Positions 1 to 8,459 of a DNA stretch of 33,595 nucleotides are shown piece after piece. Numbering within the stretch: position 1 is the stretch's first letter; each line of letters starts with the position of its first letter. Under the pieces are notes generated by a model, which did not search any database, was not told where the DNA came from, and saw nothing but the letters and a program-made list of their open reading frames with translations. This DNA is from Saprospiraceae bacterium. GTDB taxonomy: Bacteria; Bacteroidota; Bacteroidia; Chitinophagales; Saprospiraceae. A program made the translations under genes and the position numbers. The DNA lies in NCBI GenBank assembly GCA_020436835.1, contig JAGQWZ010000023.1, forward strand, positions 1-33,595. The letters run 5' to 3'.

Positions 1-186
1 ATCATGACTGACAATGTGATTTATACCCAGATTCCGGGCAATTGAGATTGTCTCGTCCGTGCTGGCATCATCGCACAAAATGACCAGGTCTACAATATCC
101 ACCGGAATTTCTTCAAAGGTGATTTCCAGAGTGCGGGCTGCATTATATGCCGGCAGTACAACAGCTACCTTGCGATTGAGATACAC
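1..186 (-). CDS. Glycosyltransferase family 2, N-terminal part (truncated by window edge)
   Basis: The 62 visible residues carry the start of a GT-A fold: VAVVLPAYNAARTL near residues 7-20, then the nucleotide-binding stretch LVILCDDASTDET near 34-46. This is the pattern of family 2 glycosyltransferases of the dolichyl-phosphate mannose synthase/polyprenol type, which transfer a sugar from a nucleotide sugar, usually to a lipid carrier or polysaccharide. The rest of the gene lies outside the window, so acceptor and membrane segments cannot be judged. I start it at GTG 186, seven bases after the stop of the DUF5606 gene, because no ATG is available before the first beta strand. The close spacing suggests it is the last visible gene of a minus-strand operon. 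Confidence 0.8.
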   Translation of the reverse strand, partial: MYLNRKVAVVLPAYNAARTLEITFEEIPVDIVDLVILCDDASTDETISIARNLGINHIVSHD

Positions 187-193
187 AGTAGTA

Positions 194-598
194 CTATTCT
201 TCTTCGTCAGATGTCGCGTCAAAAAGGTTACGGGATTCGAGAAATTGATACCACTTGACCATCTTTTTAATGTCGCGGGTAAAAACCCGGGATTGGTCGT
301 GATCCGGAAGAACCTTTAGGAAATACTCCCTTAGTTCTTCATTGGAAGCAGAGGGCGGCACCACCGGCACCTCATCTTTCAACGCGTGCATTTTACGGAG
401 TACATCTACCAAACCTTCTGTATCCGCAAGTGTAAAAATGGATATCGTCTCCAGAGGAGAAAATTGATGTTTCCGACTGGGAACGAATTTACGTTTCCCA
501 TTATCGAGATCTTCCACGATTATTCCATTGGGTCTTGATCCGGCCATTTTATATAATCCGGGCATACCGCTGATGGCAATAATATCTTCTAGCTTCAT
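194..598 (-). CDS. DUF5606 family protein
   Basis: A 134-residue protein starting MKLEDIIAISGMPGLYK, followed by a beta-rich stretch (GIIVEDLDNGKRKFVPSR) and a helical C-terminal half that ends in an acidic tail. I recognise this as the DUF5606 family, a small conserved cytoplasmic protein found in Bacteroidota; its function is not established. The N-terminal part looks like a small SH3-like barrel, which is an inference from the strand pattern only. It lies 28 bases downstream of the fused E1 dehydrogenase gene and 7 bases before the glycosyltransferase start, all on the same strand. It ends in TAG, which is one of several ordinary uses of TAG as a stop in this window. Confidence 0.85.
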   Translation of the reverse strand: MKLEDIIAISGMPGLYKMAGSRPNGIIVEDLDNGKRKFVPSRKHQFSPLETISIFTLADTEGLVDVLRKMHALKDEVPVVPPSASNEELREYFLKVLPDHDQSRVFTRDIKKMVKWYQFLESRNLFDATSDEEE

Positions 599-626
599 TC
601 AAGTTTGCTTTCGTTAATCTATTAAG

Positions 627-2633
627 TTAGTAACTGACTAATTCAAGCAGTTGTTGCTTGAACCGATCAGCAGGTAAAAATAACTGCTCCAATGATTTTG
701 CAAAAGGCACCGGCATATCCAGTGACGCAGATCGTACAATCGGTGCGTCAAGATATTCGAACAAATGTTCCGCTGCAAAGGCTGCAATTTCGCCACCTAC
801 TCCTCCGGTCAAGGTTGCTTCATGCAGAATCATCAGCTTGCCGGTTTTACGAACACTTGCTTCGATGGTATCGAAATCAAGGGGGCTGAGGCTACGCAAA
901 TCCAGCACTTCGATCTCCAGGTTCAATTCCTTGATTGCATTCGTAGCCCACAAAACGCCCAAACCATAGGTCACTACTGTAGCCAAGGTGCCCTGGCGCA
1001 CGACTTTTGCCTTGCCTATCGGAATCGTGTAAGTCTCTTCCGGTACCGGTGTTTCATTTGTTCGATATAAAAATTTATGCTCAAAGTACATCACGGGACT
1101 ATCATCCTGCAATGCAGCACATAAGAGGCCTTTAGCATCATAGGCATTGGATGGGTACAGGATTTTTAAGCCAGGAACATGCACGAACCAACTTTCCGTG
1201 CTTTGCGAGTGGAATGGTCCTGCCCCCACATTCCCTCCGGTGGGCATTCGAATAACCACCCGTGGACTATGCCCCCATCGATAATACAATTTCGCAAGGT
1301 TATTCACAATTTGATTAAACCCACAACTTACGAAATCAGCAAATTGCATTTCCACCATCGTCCGGTATCCGAGGAGAGACAAACCTATTCCAGCCCCGAT
1401 TACGGCACTTTCACAGAGTGGTGTGTTACGTACACGCTCTCTGCCAAATTGATCGACAAATCCTTCCGTCACCTTAAAGACTCCACCGTATTCGGCAATA
1501 TCCTGTCCCATTAAAATCAGCTTGGGGTCCTTGTCCATGGCTTGCCAGAGCCCTTCACGTATACTATCAACATATCTTAGTTTACGGTCAACCTGTGAGG
1601 TCTCCTCTTTCTCATTGAAAGCAGGAGTCTCTGGTGCATAGACATCAGCCTCTTCGATTGCGACTGTTGACGACACATCCGGTTCGTTAAAGGCTTCTTC
1701 TACGGAAGTCTCGACATGATGATTAAGACTCGCCCTGGTCTGTTCAATATACGGAAGATCGATAACCTCTTTTTCGAGCAGAAAATCTTGAAACCCAGCC
1801 AGTGGATCTCTAGCAGACCATTCATCAATGAGCGTTGACGGCACATATTTAGTACCGGAAGCCTCTTCGTGCCCCCGCACACGAAATGTTCTGCATTCTA
1901 CCAAAACCGGATGCGGATCCTTTCTGATCTTCTTACATATTTTCGTAATCGTATGATATACCTCAAGAACATCGTTCCCATCGATTTCATACGATTTCAT
2001 GCCATACCCCTTACCTTTATCGGCAATTGATTTGCAAACAAATTGTTCACTGGTGGGCGTACTCAAAGCATATTGATTGTTTTCAACCACAAAAATCACT
2101 GGTAATTTCCACACAGCAGCCAGATTAAGGGCTTCGTGAAATTCCCCTTCACTGGTACCTCCCTCTCCTGTAAAGGCTACAGCAATTTGCTTTTTCCCAT
2201 CAAGTTTATATCCCAGGGCTGCACCGGCTGCCAATGATAACTGCGGGCCGAGATGGGAGATCATACCCACAATGTTATGCTCAAGACTTCCAAAATGAAA
2301 GGATCGATCTCTGCCCTTGGTAAAGCCATTTCTCTTCCCCTGCCATTGCGCGATGAGCCTGGTGAGAGAGACCAACCTGGCGGTAAATACACCGAGATTA
2401 CGATGAAGTGTAAAAATCAGGTCTTCAGGTTCTAGTGCCATGGTCACTCCTACCGAAATCGCCTCCTGACCAATACCTGAAAACCATTTGCTGATCTTTC
2501 CCTGACGTAAGAGCTTCAGCATTTTTTCCTCAATGAGTCGTGGATAGAGCATTCCACTATATAAGGCTTGCAGTAATTCAGGGGTAGTCTTCTTCTTCAG
2601 TTTAAACCGGAAGGGTGAGATTTTATCGTTCAT
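627..2633 (-). CDS. 2-oxoacid dehydrogenase E1, fused alpha and beta subunits
   Basis: This 668-residue protein joins both halves of a thiamine-diphosphate-dependent E1 component. Residues about 15-300 are the alpha subunit, with the cofactor motif at 156-186 (GEG, 26 residues, then NN). After a low-complexity linker of about residues 305-350 comes the beta subunit, with GQDIAEYGGVF at 376-386, GPFHSQSTES at 472-481 and the C-terminal transketolase domain. E1 enzymes decarboxylate a 2-oxoacid and pass the acyl group to the lipoyl domain of E2. Fused E1 proteins of this kind in Bacteroidota are usually annotated as branched-chain (2-oxoisovalerate) or pyruvate-type, and sequence alone does not decide the substrate. 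The first TPP motif residue pair is GE rather than the textbook GD. No E2 or E3 gene lies nearby. It starts at ATG 2633, 52 bases after recO. Confidence 0.92.
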   Translation of the reverse strand: MNDKISPFRFKLKKKTTPELLQALYSGMLYPRLIEEKMLKLLRQGKISKWFSGIGQEAISVGVTMALEPEDLIFTLHRNLGVFTARLVSLTRLIAQWQGKRNGFTKGRDRSFHFGSLEHNIVGMISHLGPQLSLAAGAALGYKLDGKKQIAVAFTGEGGTSEGEFHEALNLAAVWKLPVIFVVENNQYALSTPTSEQFVCKSIADKGKGYGMKSYEIDGNDVLEVYHTITKICKKIRKDPHPVLVECRTFRVRGHEEASGTKYVPSTLIDEWSARDPLAGFQDFLLEKEVIDLPYIEQTRASLNHHVETSVEEAFNEPDVSSTVAIEEADVYAPETPAFNEKEETSQVDRKLRYVDSIREGLWQAMDKDPKLILMGQDIAEYGGVFKVTEGFVDQFGRERVRNTPLCESAVIGAGIGLSLLGYRTMVEMQFADFVSCGFNQIVNNLAKLYYRWGHSPRVVIRMPTGGNVGAGPFHSQSTESWFVHVPGLKILYPSNAYDAKGLLCAALQDDSPVMYFEHKFLYRTNETPVPEETYTIPIGKAKVVRQGTLATVVTYGLGVLWATNAIKELNLEIEVLDLRSLSPLDFDTIEASVRKTGKLMILHEATLTGGVGGEIAAFAAEHLFEYLDAPIVRSASLDMPVPFAKSLEQLFLPADRFKQQLLELVSY

Positions 2634-2685
2634 AGACTAGGCCAAAGCTTCACTGTAGCAAGATAGTGGTTTTCGCAGCAAGACT

Positions 2686-3408
2686 CTAACTAAATACCTC
2701 GGCAAGGATCCGGTGTGTCTTGATTTCTGGAAGCCGATCCAAATGATATCGAAAGAAACTTATTATCTGATCCAATACCTCATGCCTTATATCTCTAGGT
2801 ACTTTTAGCAAATGCCCTTCCTCTTTCGGACAGGTGAGGTAGTCTGAAATAACTTTACTTAGAGAATGATCCAATGTGTACAGGGGATGAGCCACATTGA
2901 CGAAATTACCACTCACCAGGTGGAAAAAAGGATTTGTTTCTGACCATTCACCACTTGGCCGAAACCCCAGATAAGCACTCAATTCAAAAAGAAAAGAAAT
3001 GTGAAAATTCATAATAGGGTCCATCGACTGGTCGAGATAGAGATAAGCATCCTGCAAAAAGGAAAACAGCAGTGGATTCGGTTCATTTTCATTGATGGAT
3101 TTCTGAACCACTTCAGTCATAAATAATCCAACGCTTCGCTTATGAAGATTGAATGGTATATGTTGATAGTAGTGGATCATCTGGACTTCCTTGACCCGGC
3201 TAAGTGATCTTGGATCCTTCATATAGACGATCATTTCCAACCAGTTCATCAATTGGAAAAGTGAAGAAGGCAACTTGCTTTTTGGTCGTCGGGCTCCATT
3301 TACAATAAAGCTCGCCAGGCCGTATTGCCTTGTGTACATATCGAATATGAGGCTGGTCTCCCCATATTTGACTGATCGAATCACCAATCCCTGAATCTTG
3401 GTTAGCAT
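2686..3408 (-). CDS. recO: DNA repair protein RecO
   Basis: A 240-residue protein with the RecO N-terminal OB-fold signature: GLVIRSVKYGETSLIFDMYTRQYG followed by an ARRPKSKLP basic stretch, then the helical RecO C-terminal domain. RecO works with RecR and RecF to load RecA onto SSB-coated single-stranded DNA during gap repair. Length matches the family (about 240 residues). The ATG follows directly on the TAG stop of the small ORF upstream, with no intervening base, so translation is probably coupled to it. No four-cysteine zinc site is apparent; only a lone cysteine sits in the C-terminal part. Confidence 0.93.
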   Translation of the reverse strand: MLTKIQGLVIRSVKYGETSLIFDMYTRQYGLASFIVNGARRPKSKLPSSLFQLMNWLEMIVYMKDPRSLSRVKEVQMIHYYQHIPFNLHKRSVGLFMTEVVQKSINENEPNPLLFSFLQDAYLYLDQSMDPIMNFHISFLFELSAYLGFRPSGEWSETNPFFHLVSGNFVNVAHPLYTLDHSLSKVISDYLTCPKEEGHLLKVPRDIRHEVLDQIISFFRYHLDRLPEIKTHRILAEVFS

Positions 3409-3735
3409 CTATTCAAAATCAATCCAGTCATCAAGAGAATTCTGTTTATACTTATCGCGTGTCGCTACCCTTTGTTTTTGTCGTTGGATAATCAACCTCG
3501 CAAGACTTCTAGCCGGATTCTCAGGATTGTCAGGTGCCAGGGCATTTCGCAGCTTAGCTTCACTTACATCCAGTCTGTACATCATACTCATAAGGGTCTC
3601 AAATTGGTCTGCCATCAAAGCCTCAATCCTTTCCGTCATAAAATCAAGCAATCGATCCTGATTTGGATCTTCAACGGAGGAATCCGGAATCTGGTTCTGC
3701 ATCAGATCATAGAGGTCTTCGTCTAAACTACTCAT
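3409..3735 (-). CDS. Small conserved-looking protein of unknown function, between gh3 and recO
   Basis: A 108-residue, strongly charged and methionine-rich protein with no signal peptide or membrane segment. The N-terminal part is acidic (SSLDEDLYDLM), the middle is predicted helical (DFMTERIEALMADQFETLM), and the C-terminal part is basic before an acidic end (DDWIDFE). I do not recognise a named family. Its ATG overlaps the TGA of the GH3 gene by four bases (ATGA), and its TAG abuts the recO ATG. Such coupling on both sides argues that it is translated. The context gives no functional clue beyond co-expression with recO. Confidence 0.8.
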   Translation of the reverse strand: MSSLDEDLYDLMQNQIPDSSVEDPNQDRLLDFMTERIEALMADQFETLMSMMYRLDVSEAKLRNALAPDNPENPARSLARLIIQRQKQRVATRDKYKQNSLDDWIDFE

Positions 3736-5264
3736 AAGGCGGCCTCCTTACCGATCATAGCTAGTATCTCTTCCATATTTTTTCGATCATTCGACAACCT
3801 GGGTACCTTTACCTGAGCACCCATCTTCCCTCTATTTCTCAACCAGTTTTCAAATGTCTGGCCTGGAACGGTAGTGATCTGCAACCTTTCGAGTGCCATA
3901 TCCTGAAATCTCTTTGCCTCATAATCAGAATTAATGCTTTGGAGATTCTCATCAAGCAGGTCTGCAAAATCTTCCAAATCAGGTGCAGGGCCATCAAATT
4001 CAATAAGCCATTGATGACTTCCCTTTTTATTTGTATTAAGGTATACCGGGGCCACCATATACTCCCTTATCCGAACATTCAGAGACTGACATGTTTGGCT
4101 GATCGCTTCATCCGTATTAGCAACCATGACTTCTTCTCCAAAAGCATTGATAAAGTGTTTGGTCCTCCCTGTGATCACAATTTTATATGGATCGGTTGAG
4201 GTAAACATTACCGTATCGCCCGGCATGTAGCGCCAAAGTCCGGTATTGGTTGTAATCACGATAGCATAGTTGATGCCGGTCTCCACTCCTTCCAGCGGTA
4301 CGGCTGTTGAATGGTCCTCATCCAGTTTTTCGAGTGGAATGAATTCATAGAAAACACCATTGTCCAGAAAGAGTAATAAATCAGGTGTTGTATAGTCATT
4401 CTGACAGGCGAAATATCCTTCGGAAGCATTGTAAGTTTCTTGGTAAATGAAGTCACTTCTGGGGATCAGCGCTTCAAACTGACTGCGGTACGGCTTGAAA
4501 TTGACACCTCCATGTAAATAGACTTGCAGATTGGGCCAAACTTCAAGCAGGTTGGATTTGCCTGTGATTTCCAGGATTCGCTTGAAAAGTACAATATTCC
4601 AGGTGGGTACTCCACCAATCGAACCAATGTCACGATCCCGGCTAGCCAGCTGGGCCGCTCTCTCAATTTTCTCGTCCCACTTCTTAATAAATGCAGTCTC
4701 GAAATCAGGAGAGTAGAAAGGACGGCCAACCAGAGGCATCTCATGGATCAGAATGGCAGAAATATCTCCGAACCTGGTTTCCGGATTTGGTTCAAAATCA
4801 TATAAAGTTCCTCCGAGCACCAGATTATTGTATTCAAAAATCTTTGCATCCGGGTAGTTGTTGTAGAGGATGGCCAGCGAATCCCAAAATCCTTTCACGT
4901 GGCAATGTTTGAGATTCTGTCGACTCACCGGAATAAATTTGCTTTTATCGTGGGTGGTACCGGAAGACTTTGCATACCAATAGACCACTCCGGGCCAAAG
5001 CACATCAGGTAATCCATGCATCATTCTATTGATGTCATGTTTGACGTCTTCATAGGTATTGACCGGCAACCGGTCTTTAAAATCCTGATAATGTCGAATT
5101 TCATCAAATTGATACTGGGTTCCCACTTCAGTTTCGGAGGCAGAAAACAGCAGGTTTTCCAGGATGTCCGACTGACTGACATGAGGATGCAGAAAACTGT
5201 ATTCCAGTTTTTTATACCTGGTTTTCAGGTACAGCTTGATGGTACTATTTACGATACCCCGCAT
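3732..5264 (-). CDS. GH3 auxin-responsive-promoter family protein (acyl-adenylate-forming amidosynthetase-like)
   Basis: A 510-residue protein of the bacterial GH3 family, which belongs to the ANL adenylate-forming superfamily. The three nucleotide-binding motifs are visible: YAKSSGTTHDKSK at about 97-109, YNASEGYFA at about 278-286, and RYMPGDTV at about 345-352, followed by the hinge-type ITGRTKHFINAFGEE. Plant GH3 enzymes adenylate a carboxylic acid such as a jasmonate or auxin and couple it to an amino acid; the substrate of the bacterial members in Bacteroidota is unknown. It ends in an ATGA overlap with the next gene. The upstream 51-base gap has a near-match TATCTTTT promoter box on the minus strand but nothing stronger. 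Confidence 0.9.
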   Translation of the reverse strand: MRGIVNSTIKLYLKTRYKKLEYSFLHPHVSQSDILENLLFSASETEVGTQYQFDEIRHYQDFKDRLPVNTYEDVKHDINRMMHGLPDVLWPGVVYWYAKSSGTTHDKSKFIPVSRQNLKHCHVKGFWDSLAILYNNYPDAKIFEYNNLVLGGTLYDFEPNPETRFGDISAILIHEMPLVGRPFYSPDFETAFIKKWDEKIERAAQLASRDRDIGSIGGVPTWNIVLFKRILEITGKSNLLEVWPNLQVYLHGGVNFKPYRSQFEALIPRSDFIYQETYNASEGYFACQNDYTTPDLLLFLDNGVFYEFIPLEKLDEDHSTAVPLEGVETGINYAIVITTNTGLWRYMPGDTVMFTSTDPYKIVITGRTKHFINAFGEEVMVANTDEAISQTCQSLNVRIREYMVAPVYLNTNKKGSHQWLIEFDGPAPDLEDFADLLDENLQSINSDYEAKRFQDMALERLQITTVPGQTFENWLRNRGKMGAQVKVPRLSNDRKNMEEILAMIGKEAAL

Positions 5265-5315
5265 TACTGGATAAAATTACGCCGCATAGACTTGAAAAGA
5301 TAGTAAAAAACTTTA

Positions 5316-6146
5316 TCAACCATTGTTCTGATTATAGGCATAGGGCAGGCTGGTTTTCGCATCCGGCCAGAAATCTCTGGTAAAATACACCAAACCCGGG
5401 ATCAGTAAAATCGAAGATAGATATAAAGGCCATAGTGACTGAACCTGATCAACGGTCCATGTTCCGTCATGGTACTGTAAAACGTTGAGCAGGACAATGC
5501 ATCCGTTATTTGCCACGTGCAAAATTACCGGCACCCATAGGTTCCGGGTCTTAAGAAATACCAAGCCCATAAAAATGCCAAATAGGGTGGCGCTTAACAA
5601 AAATTCGAAATGCAGAATTCCAAACAGAATAGAAGACAAGATCAATGCCTGAGGAGCCGAAGTTTTCCGCATGAATCTTTGCAGGATGAGGCCCCGGAAT
5701 ACGAATTCTTCCATCAGTGGTGCGATCAAAACCACCAGGATAATGTTGATCATATTTATAACAACATTTTGGTCTCTGAGTAGAACAGGGCCCTCCATCC
5801 AGGCTGACGAGGACTCCGGGACCAACCAATTGATTAACAACAACTGGAGGCCTTCCACACCGGTCGTAAACAGAAAGATGACTATCCAGAACAACATTAA
5901 TTTCTTCCAGGTCTTCTCGCCTGGACCTGTGTTAAAAAAGTAAAGGAGGTTTAGCTTCCCAAAGAAATGGCTAAGCAAAAACCAGATTAGGGGTAAAAAA
6001 GCCAGTAATTGGATGAGCAGATCTCCCGAAACAGGATTTAAAGCACGATCCGCTGCCGTCATTTTTATCAGCCCAAGAAACACCACCACACCAACGACCA
6101 TCCAGAGGAAAAAATAACGCAAGACCGGTTTGGAGAACGGGGCCAC
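5316..6146 (-). CDS. CPBP family intramembrane glutamic endopeptidase (CAAX protease-like)
   Basis: A 276-residue polytopic membrane protein with about seven or eight hydrophobic segments. It carries the family motifs in order: EExxxR at 146-151 (APLMEEFVFRG), FxxxH near 175-179 (FGILHF), and HxxxN near 210-214 (HVANNG). These residues form the active site in the Rce1/CPBP group, which cleave prenylated proteins in eukaryotes. Bacterial members act in bacteriocin self-immunity or have unknown substrates. The start is GTG 6146, nine bases after the uvrA stop, so it is probably co-transcribed with uvrA. Confidence 0.88.
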   Translation of the reverse strand: MAPFSKPVLRYFFLWMVVGVVVFLGLIKMTAADRALNPVSGDLLIQLLAFLPLIWFLLSHFFGKLNLLYFFNTGPGEKTWKKLMLFWIVIFLFTTGVEGLQLLLINWLVPESSSAWMEGPVLLRDQNVVINMINIILVVLIAPLMEEFVFRGLILQRFMRKTSAPQALILSSILFGILHFEFLLSATLFGIFMGLVFLKTRNLWVPVILHVANNGCIVLLNVLQYHDGTWTVDQVQSLWPLYLSSILLIPGLVYFTRDFWPDAKTSLPYAYNQNNG

Positions 6147-6155
6147 TTCGATCGG

Positions 6156-8399
6156 TTACGTTTTCTTTTTTCGGGAAGAATTTTTCCGGGCAGATCCATT
6201 GGTGGGATAGAGTGCCAGCTCTTTCTCCAAATATTGACCGGTTAGACTATTTTTGTCCTTCGCAATTTCTTCCGGAGTTCCAGTAGCCACGATACTCCCG
6301 CCCCGACGACCTCCCTCCGGACCAATGTCAATGATGTAATCGGCGACTTTGATTACATCCATATTGTGTTCTATGATGACGACAGTATTCCCTTTTTCCA
6401 CTAGTTTGTTCAAAACGATCAGCAACTGCCGGATATCATCAAAATGTAAACCGGTCGTTGGTTCGTCCAGGATATAGAGGGTAGAGCCGGTGTCTTTCTT
6501 TGCCAATTCTTCTGCAAGTTTAACCCTCTGGGCTTCTCCTCCACTCAGTGTCGTTGCTTGCTGACCTAAAGTGATATAACCCAGACCTACCTCCAATATT
6601 GTTTTCAGTTTTCGATATATCTTGGGAATATTTTTGAAGAATTCAGTCGCTTCCCGAACACTCATCTCCAGCACTTCGCTGATCGATTTACCCTTATAAA
6701 GGATCTCCAGTGTCTCCCGATTATAACGTTTTCCCATACAGGTTTCACAGTCCACCAAAACGTCCGGCAGGAAATTCATTTCGACTACTTTCATTCCTGC
6801 TCCCTGGCAAGTCTCACAGCGACCGCCCTTCACATTGAATGAAAAGCGGCCTGGCTTATATCCTCTGATTTTGGCTTCAGGCACATCGGTAAATAGCTTC
6901 CGAATATCCGTAAAAACATCTGTGTACGTTGCAGGATTAGACCTGGGTGTGCGGCCGATCGGTGACTGGTCAATTTCAATCACCTTGTCTACATTTTCCA
7001 AACCTTCTATAGTACCATAAGGCAACGGAACCTGACGGCTACGATAAAAATGCTTTCTCAAGATCGGATAGAGCGTTTCATTGATGAGAGAAGACTTCCC
7101 ACTTCCTGAGACTCCGGTTACACAAGTGAAGGTACCCAGTGGTATTTTGACCGTTACATTTTTCAGATTATGGCCGCTGGCTCCGGTCAGTGATATGAAC
7201 TTACCGTTACCCTTACTACGTTTGGACGGCAATGGAATCAACACCCGGTTGCTGAGATAGTCTGAAGTCAGTGATCCGGACTTGATAAATTCTCCGGGCA
7301 CACCCTCAGCCACCAGGGCTCCTCCCTGTTCACCTGCACCGGGGCCAAGATCTATCAGATAATCGGAAGCAAGCATTATGTCTTTATCGTGTTCTACGAC
7401 CACCACTGTGTTTCCGATATTGGTTAATTCTCTGAGGGAATCGATGAGGCGGTGATTATCCCTCTGATGCAGGCCTATGCTGGGCTCATCCAGGATGTAC
7501 GTAATTCCTGTTAATTGGGAACCGATCTGATTTGCCAGTCGAGTCCGTTGTGATTCACCCCCGGAAAGGCTCTTTGCCGGTCGATCAAGACTAAGGTAAT
7601 CCAGTCCGACATGCAGGAGAAATCTGAGACGAAGACGGATTTCCTTGAGGATATCCTTACCGATGATCTTTTGTTTCTTATCCAGTTTGGCATCAATGGA
7701 AGTGAAATAATCGGAAAGCTGTTGCAAGTCCATTGCTGCCAGCTCTGCAATATTCTTTCCACCCAACTTGAAATGAAGTGATTCTTTTCTCAACCGTTGT
7801 CCCCCGCATTCATCACAAGTTGTGACTTGCATGAATGTTTCTGCCCACTGTCTGATCCTCTCTGAAGAGGTGTCCTTATACCAGCGGTCCAGCATCGTAT
7901 ACAACCCTTCTTTCGGAAGATTGAAGGTATAATCATGTTTCGAATAGGGTAAGCGAATATCGAATGTATCATCGCCCCCATTCAGGATGGTGTGGAGGGC
8001 TTCCGGGGGTAGATCCCGGATAGGGGTGGCGAAGGTAAATCCATATCTCTTGGCGATCGTCCTAAGTTGTTTGAACGTAAAGTTATCCCTTACTTCGCCA
8101 AATGGGACTATCCCACCCTGATTGATGGTTTTTGAATCATCCGGAATTACCAGCTCGGGATCCACCTTTGTGACTACTCCCAGTCCATCACAGACGGGGC
8201 AGGCGCCATAGGGTGAATTGAAAGAAAAAGCATTCGGTGATGGTTCTTCATAGGAGATGCCTGATTCCGCATCCATCAATTGCTTGCTATAGGGTCTGAT
8301 TTCATCATTGTCATGATCCAGGATCATGATAAAACCGTCTCCCAGTTTCAAAGCAGCATATAACGAGGCGGATAGCCGGTCTCTTTTGGATGCTTCCAC
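6156..8399 (-). CDS. uvrA: UvrA C-terminal part, possible GTG restart after the amber codon
   Basis: This 747-residue open frame after the amber could restart at GTG 8399, twenty codons after the TAG, though no ribosome binding site is visible. It holds a zinc-module half (ACPVCDGLG), the CDECGGQRL segment, signature and Walker B of the first ATPase (LSGGESQR, YILDEPSIGLH), the second Walker A (GVSGSGKSS), the C-terminal zinc module (CETCQGAGM ... CETCMGKRYN) and the second signature and Walker B (LSGGEAQR, LYILDEPTTGLH). In E. coli the first zinc module has two CxxC pairs; here the first pair reads DAES (residues 43-46), so it lacks both cysteines. Confidence 0.7.
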   Translation of the reverse strand: MEASKRDRLSASLYAALKLGDGFIMILDHDNDEIRPYSKQLMDAESGISYEEPSPNAFSFNSPYGACPVCDGLGVVTKVDPELVIPDDSKTINQGGIVPFGEVRDNFTFKQLRTIAKRYGFTFATPIRDLPPEALHTILNGGDDTFDIRLPYSKHDYTFNLPKEGLYTMLDRWYKDTSSERIRQWAETFMQVTTCDECGGQRLRKESLHFKLGGKNIAELAAMDLQQLSDYFTSIDAKLDKKQKIIGKDILKEIRLRLRFLLHVGLDYLSLDRPAKSLSGGESQRTRLANQIGSQLTGITYILDEPSIGLHQRDNHRLIDSLRELTNIGNTVVVVEHDKDIMLASDYLIDLGPGAGEQGGALVAEGVPGEFIKSGSLTSDYLSNRVLIPLPSKRSKGNGKFISLTGASGHNLKNVTVKIPLGTFTCVTGVSGSGKSSLINETLYPILRKHFYRSRQVPLPYGTIEGLENVDKVIEIDQSPIGRTPRSNPATYTDVFTDIRKLFTDVPEAKIRGYKPGRFSFNVKGGRCETCQGAGMKVVEMNFLPDVLVDCETCMGKRYNRETLEILYKGKSISEVLEMSVREATEFFKNIPKIYRKLKTILEVGLGYITLGQQATTLSGGEAQRVKLAEELAKKDTGSTLYILDEPTTGLHFDDIRQLLIVLNKLVEKGNTVVIIEHNMDVIKVADYIIDIGPEGGRRGGSIVATGTPEEIAKDKNSLTGQYLEKELALYPTNGSARKNSSRKKKT

Positions 8400-8459
8400 C
8401 CGGATGCGATCAACAACAATTTCAATATCATGGGTTTTAAACCGCTCTACCTGAAGGCC

